NCBI RefSeq assembly: GCF_008329605.1
Contig: NZ_NPKO01000010.1
Coordinates: forward strand, 124,001-188,000
DNA: 64,000 nt
DNA from: Mycolicibacterium sp. P9-64
Lineage (GTDB): Bacteria > Actinomycetota > Actinomycetes > Mycobacteriales > Mycobacteriaceae
Direction: 5' to 3'
The translations under genes were made by a program, and so were the position numbers. Below are positions 1 through 8,237 of this stretch, in pieces (position 1 is the first letter of the stretch; the number at the start of each line of letters is the position of its first letter). The notes beneath the pieces are model-generated. The model was not told the origin of the DNA, did not search any database, and saw only the letters and a program-made list of their open reading frames with translations.

Positions 1-647
1 AAGTCCCACAGGATGTCTGCTTCGCTGATCGGCCCCGATGGGCCCTGCATGATCGGCCCGTGGTCGTCACCACCACGACCCGGATCGACGATGACCCGCT
101 TGCCGGACAAGCGCGGTCCCGAGCGTCGGACGAGCTCTTCCTCGCGGATGGCGTGCAGCGAGCCACCGGTGACCCGGGAACCCAGGAAGTACAAGGAGCG
201 CAACGTCTCTGGGCCGCAGATACCGTCGGGGTACAGCCCGTACTCGCGCTGGTAGGACATCAGCCCGTTGTGCGTCTGCAGGCCGAAGTGCCCGTCGACG
301 AGGCCGGTATAGAAACCGAGGTCCTGCAGTCGGGCCTGCAAGGTGGCGACGTCGTCGCCGTACATCGGCGCCCCGAACTGGTGAGCCAGCGTGCGGGCCC
401 CCAGTCGGTACGACGCCTCCTTGAGTGCGCGGTAGGTGGCCTCACCGACGACACCGTCGACGAGCAGCCCACGATGTTGCTGGAATGCCCGGACGGCCTG
501 GTCGAGATCGACGTCGAAGAGGTCGAGCGCCACGTGCTTGCCGGTGGTCAGATCCGAGTCGGGGCTGTTGATGAGTCCCAGGGCCGCCAGAGCCGCCCGA
601 ATCTCGGTAACTGGGCCGCCCCGGTCACCGCGACGCAGACTCGACAT
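1..647 (-). CDS. cwlM: CwlM, amidase-fold regulator of peptidoglycan synthesis (partial)
   Basis: The gene reads leftward off the window edge, so only the first ~215 residues are present. The start ATG at 647 opens a protein with two peptidoglycan-binding-type repeats (about residues 5-75 and 85-155), followed by the beginning of an N-acetylmuramoyl-alanine amidase fold near residue 185. In active amidases this strand reads DPGHGG and the His binds zinc. Here it reads VDPGRGG, so that ligand is Arg. This agrees with what is known of mycobacterial CwlM, a cytoplasmic protein that is not an active amidase but activates MurA when phosphorylated by PknB. The regulatory C-terminus is outside the window. 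It follows trxA and trxB on the same strand, as in M. tuberculosis (Rv3915). Confidence 0.9.
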   Translation of the reverse strand, partial: MSSLRRGDRGGPVTEIRAALAALGLINSPDSDLTTGKHVALDLFDVDLDQAVRAFQQHRGLLVDGVVGEATYRALKEASYRLGARTLAHQFGAPMYGDDVATLQARLQDLGFYTGLVDGHFGLQTHNGLMSYQREYGLYPDGICGPETLRSLYFLGSRVTGGSLHAIREEELVRRSGPRLSGKRVIVDPGRGGDDHGPIMQGPSGPISEADILWD

Positions 648-789
648 ACCTGGCCTTTCGGGTCACGGGTGGCAGCGGATCAACGCTGTCGACTGCAATG
701 TGTGGCGCATCAGCCTGGCAACATTGTCGCAGACGTCCCCGAAGAACCGGAAACCTACAGGCCAGGCGTCAGCCCGGCGACCCGCGTCG

Positions 790-1122
790 TTAGACGACGT
801 CGGCGAGCTCGCGCAGCAGCGCTGCCTTGCCCTTTGCGCCGACGATCCGCTTCACCGGAGCACCGTCCTTGAACAGGATCATCGTCGGGATCGACACCAC
901 CTGGAAGTCCCGAGCGGTGGCTGGGTTCGCGTCGACGTCGATCTTGGCAACGGTCAGTTGGCCGGCCTTCTCGGTGGCGATCTCCTCGAGCACGGGAGCA
1001 ACCATCTTGCACGGGCCGCACCAGGTGGCCCAGAAGTCCACCAGAACGGGCGTGCTGCTGGACAGCACGTCGTCGGAGAACGAGTCGTCGGTGACGGATA
1101 CCGTCGCCTTGCCATCACTCAT
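790..1122 (-). CDS. trxA: Thioredoxin
   Basis: A 110-residue thioredoxin, the cytoplasmic dithiol-disulfide carrier reduced by TrxB. The active site WCGPC has its cysteines at residues 35 and 38, and the cis-proline loop (SIPTM) follows near residue 78. Length and fold order are those of a standard single-domain thioredoxin. The ATG at 1122 has a GGAG ribosome site about 9 bases upstream. It lies 47 bases downstream of trxB on the same strand, so the two are probably co-transcribed. It corresponds to Rv3914 (named trxC in M. tuberculosis). Confidence 0.95.
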   Translation of the reverse strand: MSDGKATVSVTDDSFSDDVLSSSTPVLVDFWATWCGPCKMVAPVLEEIATEKAGQLTVAKIDVDANPATARDFQVVSIPTMILFKDGAPVKRIVGAKGKAALLRELADVV

Positions 1123-1169
1123 TGGGTTGCTCCTTCGTAGGAAATCGGGGGTGGGTCAACGGGTTTGAA

Positions 1170-2105
1170 TCAGTCGGCTTCGCTGAGCCAGCGCTCGCTG
1201 TCGATGGCGGCCGAACAGCCCATACCGGACGCCGTGATGGCTTGACGGTAGGTGTGATCGACGAGATCGCCGGCGGCGAAGACGCCCTCGACCGACGTGT
1301 AGGTGGTGCGACCCACGACCTTGACGTAGCCCTCGTCGTCGAGCTCGACCTGACCGCGGACCAGCTCCGACCTTGGGTCGTGGCCGATCGCAACGAACAC
1401 ACCGGTGACCGCGAGCTTGGACTCCTCGCCGGTGACGGTGTCACGTAGCCGCAAGCCAGTCACCTTGGGCTCGCCCTCGACCTGCGTGACCGCGGTGTTG
1501 GTGAGGATGGTGATCTTCGGGTTGGCCTTGGCCCGCTCGAACATGATCTTGGAGGCGCGGAACTCCTCGCGCCGGTGGATCAGGGTCACGTTGCTGGCGA
1601 ACTTGGTGAGGAAGATGGCCTCTTCCATGGCCGAGTCGCCGCCGCCGATCACGGCGATGTCCTGGTCGCGGAAGAAGAAGCCGTCGCAGGTGGCGCAGGT
1701 GCTGACACCAGTGCCGATGCGCTCCTGCTCACCGGGGATGCCGAGGTAGCGTGCGGCCGCGCCCATCGCGAGGATCACCGAGCGCGCCTGGAAGGTCTCG
1801 TCACCGACGGTGACGGTCTTCACGGCACCTTCGAGGGAGACCTCGTCGACGTCCTCCATGCGCAGGTCAGCGCCGAAACGGATCGCCTGTTCGCGCATCT
1901 CCTCCATGAGCTCGGGGCCGGTGATGCCCTCCCGGAAGCCGGGGAAGTTCTCCACCTCCGTGGTGGTCATGAGCGCGCCGCCGAACTGGACGCCTTCGAA
2001 GACGAGTGGCTTGAGCTGAGCCCGGGCGGCGTAGATGGCCGCCGTGTACCCGGCAGGGCCGGAGCCGATGATGATTACGTCATGCAGCGTGGGAGTGGGG
2101 GTCAT
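1170..2105 (-). CDS. trxB: Thioredoxin reductase
   Basis: A 311-residue low-molecular-weight thioredoxin reductase, which passes electrons from NADPH through FAD to thioredoxin. The FAD-binding GSGPAG is at residues 14-19, the redox-active CATC at residues 137-140 sits inside the NADPH domain, and the second nucleotide motif GGGDSA follows near 155. The C-terminal FAD motif ends in GDL near residue 280. The frame is open 45 bases further upstream, but ATG 2105 is preferred because it has GAAAGG at ribosome-site distance and matches the family N-terminus. It is upstream of trxA. In M. tuberculosis the same order follows sigM and rsmA (Rv3913). Confidence 0.95.
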   Translation of the reverse strand: MTPTPTLHDVIIIGSGPAGYTAAIYAARAQLKPLVFEGVQFGGALMTTTEVENFPGFREGITGPELMEEMREQAIRFGADLRMEDVDEVSLEGAVKTVTVGDETFQARSVILAMGAAARYLGIPGEQERIGTGVSTCATCDGFFFRDQDIAVIGGGDSAMEEAIFLTKFASNVTLIHRREEFRASKIMFERAKANPKITILTNTAVTQVEGEPKVTGLRLRDTVTGEESKLAVTGVFVAIGHDPRSELVRGQVELDDEGYVKVVGRTTYTSVEGVFAAGDLVDHTYRQAITASGMGCSAAIDSERWLSEAD

Positions 2106-2198
2106 GTTCGCCTTTCTGCCCCTGCGCAGCCATCCGCGTTTGGCACGCATATAACACCAGCCTAGGCCCGCCTGTTCCCCGTGGTCGGCCGGGACGCG

Positions 2199-2954
2199 TC
2201 ATGGCCGAATCACCACGCGTTGGGCGAGTAGCCCGGTATGGACCGAACTGCAGTTCAGCCCGACCGCGATGGCGTTCACCGCTCGTGGTGCGTCGCTGGG
2301 CAGCAGCACGAGGACGCCCGAAACGGCGCCGACGGCGACCGGGCGTGCGCCGAGGACAGCCACCGACGGGGGGTAGCCGAGGCCGGTCAGACACGATGCG
2401 CGTCGCTGCGCGTCGGCCAACGGTCCGAGGTCAGGTGGCGTGCTGAGTAGCGCGAGGATCTCTGGATCGCTCATCGGTAGCCCCAACGGTTTTGACACGG
2501 TGATGCGCTCTGCGGTCGGGTCCGCGGTCGTGGTCCTGGTGGGGGCGTGCAGGAGCATGCCGGTGCCGACGCCTGCCGCGATCAGCGTCGCACCGACGCC
2601 GACGACGGCCATTACGGCCCGGAACCGGATGCCGGATCGGCGGGCGGCATGGGTTGCGGTAGTGGGGGAGGACCCGACGACGCGGTTCGCCTGCGGCGGT
2701 TCGGGGCGAAGGGCGGCTGCGACTCGTGCGGTGACGTCGGCAGGCACGTCGGGGGCGGACGCCGAATCGGTGCCAAGGTCGGCGAGGTCGCGCCGGACCC
2801 GTTCCAGTGCGTCCATCCGGCGCGCAGACTCCGGATCGTCGAGTACGCGACGGCGGATGACGGCGGCGGTGTCGTCGTCGAGCAGCCCCGCCTGAAGATT
2901 GGCCAGCCACGGCACGGGAATCGGGGCCTGAGCGCCGTCCGTGTCGTCGTTCAC
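2199..2954 (-). CDS. rsmA: Anti-sigma-M factor RsmA-like membrane protein
   Basis: A 251-residue protein with a soluble N-terminal half, one transmembrane segment at about residues 111-135 and an extracytoplasmic C-terminal half. The N-terminal ~80 residues form the short helical region expected of an anti-sigma domain that would hold SigM. Its position directly before trxB matches Rv3912, named rsmA in M. tuberculosis. No zinc-binding HxxxCxxC motif is visible, as is usual for this protein. The start is GTG 2954. Unlike in M. tuberculosis, it is not adjacent to sigM: 1.6 kb holding three other genes lies between them, so the pair cannot be a simple two-gene operon here. The assignment rests mainly on context and topology. 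Confidence 0.75.
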   Translation of the reverse strand: MNDDTDGAQAPIPVPWLANLQAGLLDDDTAAVIRRRVLDDPESARRMDALERVRRDLADLGTDSASAPDVPADVTARVAAALRPEPPQANRVVGSSPTTATHAARRSGIRFRAVMAVVGVGATLIAAGVGTGMLLHAPTRTTTADPTAERITVSKPLGLPMSDPEILALLSTPPDLGPLADAQRRASCLTGLGYPPSVAVLGARPVAVGAVSGVLVLLPSDAPRAVNAIAVGLNCSSVHTGLLAQRVVIRP

Positions 2955-3073
2955 TGTCGCTCCCGTGCTCGGCGTTTCCCCCGGGCAGTCTAGGGAATTG
3001 CCAGGATCGCCACCTCGTTGACCAAGAGGTGCATGCTGGAGGAGTCCGATTCCTTCGGCCAGAAGGGAACATC

Positions 3074-3382
3074 ATGTCTGGGCTCCGTCACACGCTCGTG
3101 GTGATCGGATCGGCCGCGATGTTCGGTGCTGGGGCGCTGGCGATTGTTACGGGGGCCGGCACGGCTTCCGCCGCACCCTGCGTCCAGCAGATTCAGCCGT
3201 TGAACCCGTACCTGCAGACGTGCGGAATCCCCAATCAGCCGGTCACCGTGCCAGGCGCGTCGCCCGGCGCGGGCGCGATCATCGCCTGCCGCGGCCAGCC
3301 TGGCTGTCTGTCGCAGGTCGTGAACGGCCCCGGCATCATTCAGGTGCCGCGACCTGACACCACGGTTCGGCAGAGTCAGTAG
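3074..3382 (+). CDS. Small secreted cysteine-containing protein
   Basis: A 102-residue protein with a clear Sec signal peptide: positively charged start, hydrophobic core to about residue 28, and a likely cut after ASA at residue 33. The mature ~69 residues are rich in Pro, Gly and Gln and contain four cysteines, which could form two disulfides outside the cell. ATG 3074 is chosen because GAAGGGA lies just upstream and the signal peptide begins there; a GTG at 3029 in frame would add residues unlike a signal peptide. I do not recognise the family. It stands alone between rsmA (divergent) and a convergent enzyme-like gene, inside the stretch that separates sigM from rsmA. Confidence 0.75.
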   Translation: MSGLRHTLVVIGSAAMFGAGALAIVTGAGTASAAPCVQQIQPLNPYLQTCGIPNQPVTVPGASPGAGAIIACRGQPGCLSQVVNGPGIIQVPRPDTTVRQSQ

Positions 3383-3385
3383 CCG

Positions 3386-4018
3386 TTAGCGCAGGCTCGA
3401 GGTCTTCTTGGCCCAGCCGGGGTCGCGGCCGAGGTGGCGCAGAATCCGGTCGATGGTAGCCGTGCAGGGTGCGTCGATGGCGTGTGCGAACGGCGCCCCT
3501 GGTGCGTCGCGGAGCTCGCCGTCGGGCACCTGAAGGCTCAGGGCCAATGCGGTGTCGGCAATCTCGTCGGGAACGTCGTAGGGCAGACCCAATGATGCGG
3601 CGACGTCCCAGTTGTGGACCACGTAGTCGATGAAGTGGAAGCCGATGGCCATGACGCCGGGGAACACTGCACCGGGCCCGAATTCGGGAAGCGCGAACGA
3701 CGCCTCGAGTACGCCGTCGCCCGCGAACGCGGTGACGACGTCGTCCACGGACGCGGCGTAGGTGTCGCGCGGGTTGGCGCTGATCGCGTCGACGACGGCG
3801 TCGGCGCGCCACACGTCGGCGCTGTCTCCGAAACCGCGTGCGGCCGCAGCGAATCCGCGGTTCTGGACGGTCATGTGAGCGAGTAGGTCCGCCAGCCTCC
3901 AGCCGGCGCAGGGGGTGTCTGCGTCGAGATCGGCGGGTCGGACGGAGTCGACGATCGTGGTGGACGTCGTCATGACCACGTGATGGAGCGGACGGACGTC
4001 GGGCATTTCAATAGGCAT
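3386..4018 (-). CDS. Maleylpyruvate isomerase-fold (DinB-like) metal-binding protein
   Basis: A 210-residue member of the DinB/mycothiol-dependent maleylpyruvate isomerase superfamily (TIGR03086-like). The N-terminal helix carries the typical TPCAGWRLADLLAHM pattern with a metal-ligand His, and the HNWD stretch near residue 125 supplies a second. Such proteins bind a divalent metal in a four-helix bundle and some use mycothiol as cofactor; the substrate here is unknown. The start ATG 4018 lies 6 bases after a TACGAT -10 box on this strand, which points to a leaderless message. It is divergent from a MarR gene, and the two promoters share one palindrome, so MarR probably controls it. Confidence 0.8.
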   Translation of the reverse strand: MPIEMPDVRPLHHVVMTTSTTIVDSVRPADLDADTPCAGWRLADLLAHMTVQNRGFAAAARGFGDSADVWRADAVVDAISANPRDTYAASVDDVVTAFAGDGVLEASFALPEFGPGAVFPGVMAIGFHFIDYVVHNWDVAASLGLPYDVPDEIADTALALSLQVPDGELRDAPGAPFAHAIDAPCTATIDRILRHLGRDPGWAKKTSSLR

Positions 4019-4026
4019 GTGCCTAT
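4011..4026. promoter_or_regulatory. Palindrome ATAGGCA-N2-TGCCTAT over a start codon
   Basis: Two 7-base arms (ATAGGCA and TGCCTAT) form a perfect inverted repeat around the ATG of the leftward gene. It abuts the larger palindrome at 4023-4048 and could be a second MarR-family binding site. Confidence 0.45.
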
Positions 4027-4048
4027 CGTAAGCGGCCGCATACGATAG
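4023..4048. promoter_or_regulatory. MarR operator palindrome spanning two divergent promoters
   Basis: The arms CTATCGTA (4023-4030) and TACGATAG (4041-4048) are perfect inverted repeats, and the centre contains GCGGCCGC, itself self-complementary. Each arm contains TACGAT, a good mycobacterial -10 box, one on each strand: 4025-4030 for the leftward gene and 4041-4046 for the rightward MarR gene. A dimeric MarR protein bound here would block both promoters. The repeats are seen directly; the regulator is inferred from the adjacent marR gene. Confidence 0.65.
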
Positions 4049-4069
4049 TGCAACGCTTAGGATGTGGCG

Positions 4070-4501
4070 ATGCCACCGAAGCCACGGCGGAACGATCTCG
4101 CGGCGATGCTGCATCCGCTGCTCAGAGACCTGGTGGCAGCCGAACTCCCGATCCTCGCCGCGCACGACGTCAGCATGTGGGGCTACGTGGTGCTCAATGC
4201 GTTGGACCAATCGCCCGTGCGTACGCAAGCCGCCCTTGCCGACGCCATCGGCGCCGACAAGACGCGGATCATCGGCACCCTCGACGAACTACAGCAGAAG
4301 GGCTACATCGAGCGACGTCCCGACCCGGATGACCGCCGGGTCCGTCTGCTCGAGATCACGCCGTCCGGGCACGCCATGAAGAACGCGATACAGGCCGACA
4401 TCCAACGTGGCGAGGAGCGTTGGCTCGGCGAACTGACGGCCGAGGAGCGAACGGTCTTCCTTCGCGCACTCGACCGGATGGGCCGCGTGGGGCCTGAATG
4501 A
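4070..4501 (+). CDS. MarR family transcriptional regulator
   Basis: A ~143-residue MarR-type repressor with a winged helix at about residues 35-105. The recognition-helix region reads IGADKTRIIGTLDELQ and the wing ends in DPDDRRVR, the family's hallmark DxRxxR region. ATG 4070 is preferred because AGGA at 4059-4062 is 7 bases upstream; GTG 4064 in frame is an alternative. It is divergent from the maleylpyruvate-isomerase-fold gene, with the shared palindrome between them, so autoregulation and control of that neighbour are likely. The ligand is unknown. Confidence 0.88.
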   Translation: MPPKPRRNDLAAMLHPLLRDLVAAELPILAAHDVSMWGYVVLNALDQSPVRTQAALADAIGADKTRIIGTLDELQQKGYIERRPDPDDRRVRLLEITPSGHAMKNAIQADIQRGEERWLGELTAEERTVFLRALDRMGRVGPE

Positions 4502-4529
4502 TCGCGGCGCGTTCGACGACGCCCGAGCC

Positions 4530-5132
4530 TCACCGGGATGGTCTGGGGGCGACGCCGGGTTCGGACGAGACGGCAGCCTCCGGCGCGAAGTAGTCGAGCG
4601 ATTCGGCCAGTTTGGCCCGGGCCCGCGAGCACCTGCTCTTGACGGTGCCCTCGGGGATGCCGAGAACCTTCGCAGTCTCGGCCACCGAGAAGCCCTGCAT
4701 GTCCACCGCGACGACGGCGGCGCGCTGCTCGACCGGCAGGCGCATCAGTGCGAGCTCGACCATCAGCGCCGTGTCCACCCGGGGCGTCGGATCCCCGATC
4801 TGGCACAGGTCGTCCTCCAGCGCAGCGGTCACGTGAGACTTGTTGCGGCGCAGCCGATCGAGACACGCGTTGACCACGATCCGATACAGCCAGCTGCTGA
4901 CCGACGCGTCGTGGCGAAACCTCGGTGCGCTGCGGTGCGCCGAGAGCATGGCGTCCTGCAGCGCGTCGGCGGCGTCCTCGGCCGTGCGGGTGCTGATTCG
5001 GGCGAGCCGGTGCAGCTGCCGGTGGTGTCGGTAGAAGAGCTCCTCGAAGGCGTAACGATCGCCCGCGACGTGCGCGACGAGCAAGTCGGAATCCGACCGG
5101 TCCTGGCCGGAACTCCCCCCGAAGTTGCCCAC
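4530..5132 (-). CDS. sigM: ECF RNA polymerase sigma factor SigM
   Basis: A 200-residue ECF sigma factor with region 2 at about residues 18-85 (FEELFYRHHRQLHRLAR and DALQDAMLSAHR) and region 4 at about 125-180 ending in GIPEGTVKSRCSRARAKL. It directs RNA polymerase to stress promoters. The match to mycobacterial SigM (Rv3911) is strong over both regions. GTG 5132 is supported by a TAGGGT -10 box ending 6 bases before it. In M. tuberculosis sigM follows murJ and precedes rsmA; here unrelated genes separate it from both. Confidence 0.9.
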   Translation of the reverse strand: MGNFGGSSGQDRSDSDLLVAHVAGDRYAFEELFYRHHRQLHRLARISTRTAEDAADALQDAMLSAHRSAPRFRHDASVSSWLYRIVVNACLDRLRRNKSHVTAALEDDLCQIGDPTPRVDTALMVELALMRLPVEQRAAVVAVDMQGFSVAETAKVLGIPEGTVKSRCSRARAKLAESLDYFAPEAAVSSEPGVAPRPSR

Positions 5133-5138
5133 AGCCGA

Positions 5139-5144
5139 ACCCTA
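5139..5144 (-). promoter_or_regulatory. -10 box TAGGGT for sigM (leaderless)
   Basis: On the reverse strand TAGGGT ends 6 bases before the GTG at 5132. This spacing puts the transcript start at the start codon. Confidence 0.5.
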
Positions 5145-5218
5145 ATCAACGCCGGACCACCCCCAAGACACTTCTTCGGTGAGATGGCGCGGAGGGGTCG
5201 CTGACCTGGGTCGACGGA

Positions 5219-6862
5219 TCAGGACGAGCCTTCGTTGGGCTGGGGATGAGGCATGCCGATGCCGACGAAGCCCTCATAGCCCCGCTCGATCACGCCGTCG
5301 CAGATCTCGCGGTAGACGCCCATGCCGCCGACGAACGGCATGAACACCCGAGGCTTGCCGGGGATGTTGGCCCCCTGATACCACGACGCGGCGCGCGGAT
5401 ACAGGGTCTGATCGGCTGCGGCGTTGACGCGGTGCACCCAGTCGCGTTCGGCGTCCTGGCTGGGTTCGATCACCGTAATCTCATGTCTCCGACAGTAAGT
5501 CAGTAGATCGGCGATGAACTCGACGTGGTGCTCGATGGCCGTCACCATGTTGACCAGGACCGACGGACTTCCCGGCCCGGTGATCATGAAGAGGTTCGGA
5601 AATCCCGCCGTCGCCACCCCAAGGTAGGTCCGGGGCCCGTCGGCCCACTTGTCGCGGAGCAGCACACCGTCACGCCCGCGGATCTCGATCCTGTTCAGCG
5701 ATCCGGTGATTGCGTCGAAACCCGTTGCGAACACGATGACATCGGCGCGATGTTCGACGCCGTCGACGACGATTCCGTGTCCGGTGATCCGCTCGATCGG
5801 AGTGTTCCGAATACTCACCAGGCTGACGTTGGGCCGGTTGTACGTTTCGTAGTAGTCGCTGTCGACGCAGATCCGCTTGGCACCGATGGGATATCCCGAC
5901 GGGGTGAGCAGCTCGGCGACGGTCGGATCTTCGACGACGGCGGCGATCTGCGCACGGAAGTACGATGCGACCACGTCGTTGGCCTCCTCGTCGATCAGCA
6001 CGTCTGCGAACACCGCGATGATGGCAGGCCCGCCGCGTAACCACTTCTCTCGCAGCAGGCTGTGACGTTGTTGCTCGGTCAGTGATGCCGCAGGCGTCAC
6101 GGACTTGGTCATCTCGGTGCCCGCAGGATTGACGCGGCATCTGGCGCGGATCGCCGGATAGTCCTTCTTGACTTGGCGCACCTCGTCGTCGGCGAGCGGG
6201 CGGTTGCGTGCCGGTGCAGAGAAGTGCGGCGTGCGCTGGAACACGGTGACGTGGGCGGCTTGCTTGGCGATGGTCGGGATCACCTGGATGCCCGTCGAAC
6301 CGGTCCCCACTACGGCCACCCGTCGGCCCGTTAGGCCGAGGCCGGCATCTGGCCAGCGCGCGGTGTGTACCACCTCGCCGGCGAAGTCGGTCAGCCCCGG
6401 CAGGTTTGGGGTCTGCGCGGCCGATATGCATCCGGTCGCCGCGATGAGGTAGGTGCAGCGCACGACCTCGCCGCCGTCGCACCGGACCGTCCACGTGCGG
6501 TCGTCGGCGTCCCACGCTGCCGCGGTGACGGTGGTGCCGAAGGTGACGTGCTCACGTAGGGCGAACCGATCGGCGACGTGCTGGAGGTAGGCAAGGATCT
6601 CGGGCTGCGCGGCGTAGCGGTGTGTCCAGTTCCAGTCCTGTTCCAGGTCGCGGTCGAAGCTGTACGAGTAGTAGATGCTCTCGACGTCGCACTTGGCCCC
6701 CGGGTATCTGTTCCAATACCAGGTGCCGCCGACGTCGTCACCAGCCTCGAACACGCGTACGCGCAAACCGTTGTCCCGCAGGCGCTTCAGGACGCACAGG
6801 CCGCTGAAGCCGGCGCCGATGACCACGGCGTCGACGGTGGCGGACTGCACTGCCCCGGTCAT
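5219..6862 (-). CDS. Baeyer-Villiger-type flavin monooxygenase
   Basis: A 547-residue NADPH-dependent flavoprotein. It has the FAD Rossmann motif GAGFSG at 16-21, the BVMO-associated GGTWYWNRYPGAKCD at about 45-59, the FxGxxxHTxxWP fingerprint (FAGEVVHTARWP, 160-171) and the NADPH motif GTGSTG at 186-191. Type I Baeyer-Villiger enzymes insert oxygen next to a ketone carbonyl, giving an ester or lactone. Length fits the cyclohexanone/phenylacetone monooxygenase class. The substrate cannot be read from the sequence. It lies downstream of a PucR regulator on the same strand and is divergent from an aldehyde dehydrogenase and an acyl-CoA synthetase, which suggests a catabolic set for a ketone or related compound. 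Confidence 0.88.
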   Translation of the reverse strand: MTGAVQSATVDAVVIGAGFSGLCVLKRLRDNGLRVRVFEAGDDVGGTWYWNRYPGAKCDVESIYYSYSFDRDLEQDWNWTHRYAAQPEILAYLQHVADRFALREHVTFGTTVTAAAWDADDRTWTVRCDGGEVVRCTYLIAATGCISAAQTPNLPGLTDFAGEVVHTARWPDAGLGLTGRRVAVVGTGSTGIQVIPTIAKQAAHVTVFQRTPHFSAPARNRPLADDEVRQVKKDYPAIRARCRVNPAGTEMTKSVTPAASLTEQQRHSLLREKWLRGGPAIIAVFADVLIDEEANDVVASYFRAQIAAVVEDPTVAELLTPSGYPIGAKRICVDSDYYETYNRPNVSLVSIRNTPIERITGHGIVVDGVEHRADVIVFATGFDAITGSLNRIEIRGRDGVLLRDKWADGPRTYLGVATAGFPNLFMITGPGSPSVLVNMVTAIEHHVEFIADLLTYCRRHEITVIEPSQDAERDWVHRVNAAADQTLYPRAASWYQGANIPGKPRVFMPFVGGMGVYREICDGVIERGYEGFVGIGMPHPQPNEGSS

Positions 6863-7013
6863 GCGCCGGACCCGAACATGCGCACCGATCCTCTGTTGGG
6901 CGAGGGCGTGGCCATGACCTCACTCCAGCAGAAGACGAGCCGAGAATCTGCCCCGCGGGAGCGCCATTCGTCCTCGGATGCGAGCCACCTGGACACTCTG
7001 CGGGGTGTCCGCT

Positions 7014-8081
7014 TCACAAGAGCGCGTGCGACTCACGGATCCGACGCAGGACGATCGCCATGTACAGGCGCCCCCTGCCGTAGGCATCCATCAACGATAA
7101 TCCGAACGTCTCCTCGGCGACGGCCATGCGGTGGGCAACGGTGTTGTGGTGTGTCTCGAGCCAGCGGGCGGCCTGGCGAACGGAGTTGGCCGCCGCGACG
7201 ACGTCGAGAGTGCGCCGCATCTCAGGGCCGCTTTCTTCGAGGATCTGATCCAGCGACCGTACGTCGCGGATCCGGTTGATCAGATCGGGTGTCATCCCTT
7301 CGGCCAGTGCCTCGTAACCGCTCAGCCTCCGGTACTCGAGGGGCACACCCTCCTCGACCAAATACGGTCCGCGATCACGCGGGCTCGGCTGGCTGAAGCG
7401 AAACGATGCCACGGCCTCGGCGAGCGCCGTCGGGGCCTCCATTACCGGCACCTCCTGGCTGAGCCCGAGGTGCAGTCCACGGGGCACCCCTTCCTGGAGA
7501 AGGGCCTGAACTTTGCGGCCCATGATCGCCAGCACCACCAGTTGCCCACGTGCCGAACGCAGTACACGCACACCTGAGCGCTCCAACTGCGAGACCAACG
7601 CGGCAACGCCAGGCTCCGCACCGGAGCAGACCATGACCTGGATGGTCGATTCCGCCCGGACACCCAGGTGCTCGCAGGCACGGCGGCGAGCTGCGCGAGA
7701 CTCGGATTCGCTGGTGAGGACCTCGACCGCGCGCTGCTCGGACATCGTCGAACCGTCACGTCGCGCCTCGCCGAGCGCCAGGGCCACACAGAGCCCCAAT
7801 CGATCCAGCACGACGTCGTCGTGCTGGCCAACCGGCGCGCCGATCGCGATCATGCCCGCCGTCGTGGCCGAGGACGAGGCGGGGTCCGGCCAACGCTCGG
7901 TCGGCTGCCCGCCCTCGGTGGCGGCGACGATCACGCCAGCACAGTCGACGGCCACGGTTCGCCCGAGCCACGAGGCGGTGGAGGAGACGATGCGGGGGAG
8001 CGGGGCGCGATCTCGGATCAGCCCGTCGAAGAACTTCACGATGTAGACGGGCACCACGCCGCCGGCGTCGAATCCATTCAT
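7014..8081 (-). CDS. PucR-family transcriptional regulator
   Basis: A 355-residue regulator. The C-terminal ~60 residues (SVRQAARWLETHHNTVAHRMAVAEE) form the PucR/CdaR helix-turn-helix, and the middle holds the GGDEF-like region usual in this family. The N-terminal part is a probable effector-sensing domain. ATG 8081 is chosen over upstream in-frame starts because GGAG sits about 8 bases before it. It is divergent from the aldehyde dehydrogenase (156 bases between starts) and upstream of the monooxygenase, so it is the likely local activator of this cassette. The inducer is unknown. Confidence 0.8.
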   Translation of the reverse strand: MNGFDAGGVVPVYIVKFFDGLIRDRAPLPRIVSSTASWLGRTVAVDCAGVIVAATEGGQPTERWPDPASSSATTAGMIAIGAPVGQHDDVVLDRLGLCVALALGEARRDGSTMSEQRAVEVLTSESESRAARRRACEHLGVRAESTIQVMVCSGAEPGVAALVSQLERSGVRVLRSARGQLVVLAIMGRKVQALLQEGVPRGLHLGLSQEVPVMEAPTALAEAVASFRFSQPSPRDRGPYLVEEGVPLEYRRLSGYEALAEGMTPDLINRIRDVRSLDQILEESGPEMRRTLDVVAAANSVRQAARWLETHHNTVAHRMAVAEETFGLSLMDAYGRGRLYMAIVLRRIRESHALL

Positions 8082-8237
8082 GCTTCGCTCCAGATCTGCG
8101 ACGGCCAACGTACCAAGCAGGCACTCCCTGACGCCGTACATTCGGCGCTGCCGTGAGGACAATTGGCTACGCCCACCTACTTACTTCGAGATCCACGCGT
8201 GGCAGATTCCAGACATACGAATACTGGGGAGGTGCCC

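Noticed and set aside
60..1140. Long rightward open frames over cwlM and trxA
   Set aside because: They are antisense to two clearly recognised genes and have no family features; high GC makes such frames common.
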